Of a stretch of 15,489 nt of DNA, positions 14,625-15,489 are shown in pieces (position 1 is the stretch's first letter; each line of letters starts with the position of its first letter). The stretch lies in assembly GCA_035416745.1 (NCBI GenBank), contig DAOLNV010000033.1:38907-54395 (forward strand). Reading direction: 5' to 3'. The notes beneath the pieces were generated by a model that saw only the letters and a program-made list of their open reading frames with translations, ran no database searches and was not told the DNA's origin. The translations under genes and the position numbers were made by a program. Origin of the DNA: Candidatus Hydrogenedentota bacterium (lineage in GTDB: Bacteria; Hydrogenedentota; Hydrogenedentia; Hydrogenedentales; SLHB01).

Positions 14625-14667
14625 GGGCCTCTCTTGCCAACAGGCCAAGAGAGGCCCCGTATGTTTT
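14625..14667 (+). terminator. Strong intrinsic terminator after the lipoprotein gene
   Basis: GGGCCTCTCTTG (14625-14636) pairs perfectly with CAAGAGAGGCCC (14646-14657), a 12-bp stem with a 9-base loop, followed by CGTATGTTTT. It begins 23 bases after the stop at 14601 and is the clearest terminator in the window. It shows that the next gene has its own promoter or depends on read-through. Confidence 0.85.
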
Positions 14668-14776
14668 CGTGGGCGCGCTCGCGGGAAGACCTTATGCGCA
14701 TGCCCTTGTTCATTAGAGGTGGGATGTGCGCGGCGGCATGTCTTTGAAAACCCGCCATCAACTATTCGGAGCATTC

Positions 14777-15489
14777 ATGGCAGTACGGGCGATAACCTTC
14801 GATTTCTGGTGCACGCTTTTCCGCGACGCGGAGAAGGAGGAGCGCCAGCAATTGCGCATCGAAGCGCTTCATGAACTCAGCGGCGTGTCCCGGCAGGCTA
14901 TTGATGAAGCCCTCGATATCGTGTGGCAGGAGTTCAGCCGGCACCACATCGAAGAACAACAGACCCTGCTTCCCGAGGACGCGGTCCGGATGGCTGCCGG
15001 GGAACTGGAGATTTTTCTGGCCGATGACGAGGCAGAGCGACTGGCCGGTGTCTTCGCCACGGCAATTCTCACGCACAGTCCGGTGCCCATCGAGGGCGCT
15101 CTCGAGGCCGTTAAACGCGCTGCAGGGAACGTTCCCATCGGGTTGGTCTCGGATACGGGCGTCAGCCCGGGGAGTTCGCTGAAGGTTCTGATGGACCGGC
15201 ATGGGTTCACGCCATACTTCACCGCCTTCGTCTTCTCGGACGAGGCCGGCGTCTCCAAGCCGCGCCCGGAGATATTCGAGGCGGCAGCCCGTGGCTTGGG
15301 CGTCAAGCCGCACGAGCTTCTCCACATCGGCGACCTCGAACTCACGGACATTGCCGGCGCCCGCGCCGTTGGGGCGAAGGCCGCGTTGTTCACTGGCGAG
15401 AATGCCAGGTACGCGGACGCCACCGCCGCTGATTATGTTTTCTCCCGCTGGGACGACTTTGTCGGGAGGCTTCCCGAGATCTGCAACCA
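14777..15489 (+). CDS. HAD-superfamily hydrolase (3' end outside window)
   Basis: The first 237 residues of a cytoplasmic haloacid-dehalogenase-like protein, nearly full length for the family. GGAG lies 5 bases before the ATG at 14777. Motif I is TFDFWCTLF, with nucleophile Asp9; the second Asp of the usual DxD is Trp11, a variant seen in a subset of HAD proteins. A helical cap follows (about 17-100). Motif II is LVSDTG (123-128), motif III VSKPRPEIF (159-167, Lys161), and motif IV HIGDLELTDIAGA (183-195, Asp186 and Asp191). Phosphatase activity on a small metabolite is the default family inference, but Trp11 replaces the acid/base Asp of classic phosphatases, so dehalogenase-like or altered chemistry cannot be excluded. 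No stop is reached before the window ends. Confidence 0.9.
   Translation, partial: MAVRAITFDFWCTLFRDAEKEERQQLRIEALHELSGVSRQAIDEALDIVWQEFSRHHIEEQQTLLPEDAVRMAAGELEIFLADDEAERLAGVFATAILTHSPVPIEGALEAVKRAAGNVPIGLVSDTGVSPGSSLKVLMDRHGFTPYFTAFVFSDEAGVSKPRPEIFEAAARGLGVKPHELLHIGDLELTDIAGARAVGAKAALFTGENARYADATAADYVFSRWDDFVGRLPEICN

Overview
The window looks like a stretch of chromosome from a GC-rich, uncultivated heterotrophic bacterium. I infer a member of the PVC group or Candidatus Hydrogenedentota. The reasons are the mix of secreted right-handed beta-helix, GH43-like beta-propeller, exported FAD_oxidored-type, URO-D-type methyltransferase and Gfo/Idh/MocA genes, and the many short palindromic intergenic elements. 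No rRNA, tRNA, intact insertion sequence or CRISPR array was seen. The taxonomic call is inference only.

Layout. Positions 1-101 hold the last 32 codons of a plus-strand gene. Positions 102-1021 carry no convincing gene but hold a two-copy 49-bp direct repeat around a long hairpin, and a run of further perfect or near-perfect short hairpins. A secreted beta-helix protein (minus, 1022-3076) and a MATE-family transporter (plus, 3304-4638) diverge from a 227-bp promoter region. A plus-strand run follows: a secreted beta-propeller protein (4901-6859), an exported FAD-dependent oxidoreductase flanked by binding-type modules (7128-9413) and a URO-D-superfamily methyltransferase-like protein (9481-10548). 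The minus strand then carries ftsY (10579-11508) preceded by a zinc-ribbon, single-pass membrane protein (11611-12393), and a Gfo/Idh/MocA oxidoreductase (12871-13887). The right end holds a small proline/alanine-rich lipoprotein (14320-14601) with a structured leader and a strong intrinsic terminator, then a HAD-family hydrolase that runs off the end (14777-15489).

How the genes may work together. The beta-helix, beta-propeller, FAD and URO-D-like proteins are a plausible set for attacking a complex, possibly methylated or oxidised glycan outside the cytoplasm and handling the products inside. The Gfo/Idh/MocA enzyme could belong to the same catabolism. Only the FAD and URO-D genes are close enough (67 bp) to suggest one transcript; the rest is inference from neighbourhood. 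ftsY is housekeeping (signal recognition particle receptor).

The sequence does not show a clearly new defence or mobile system. The points most worth a second look are the exported flavoprotein without a twin-arginine signal, the interspersed palindromic elements, the zinc-ribbon membrane protein beside ftsY, and the structured leader of the lipoprotein gene.
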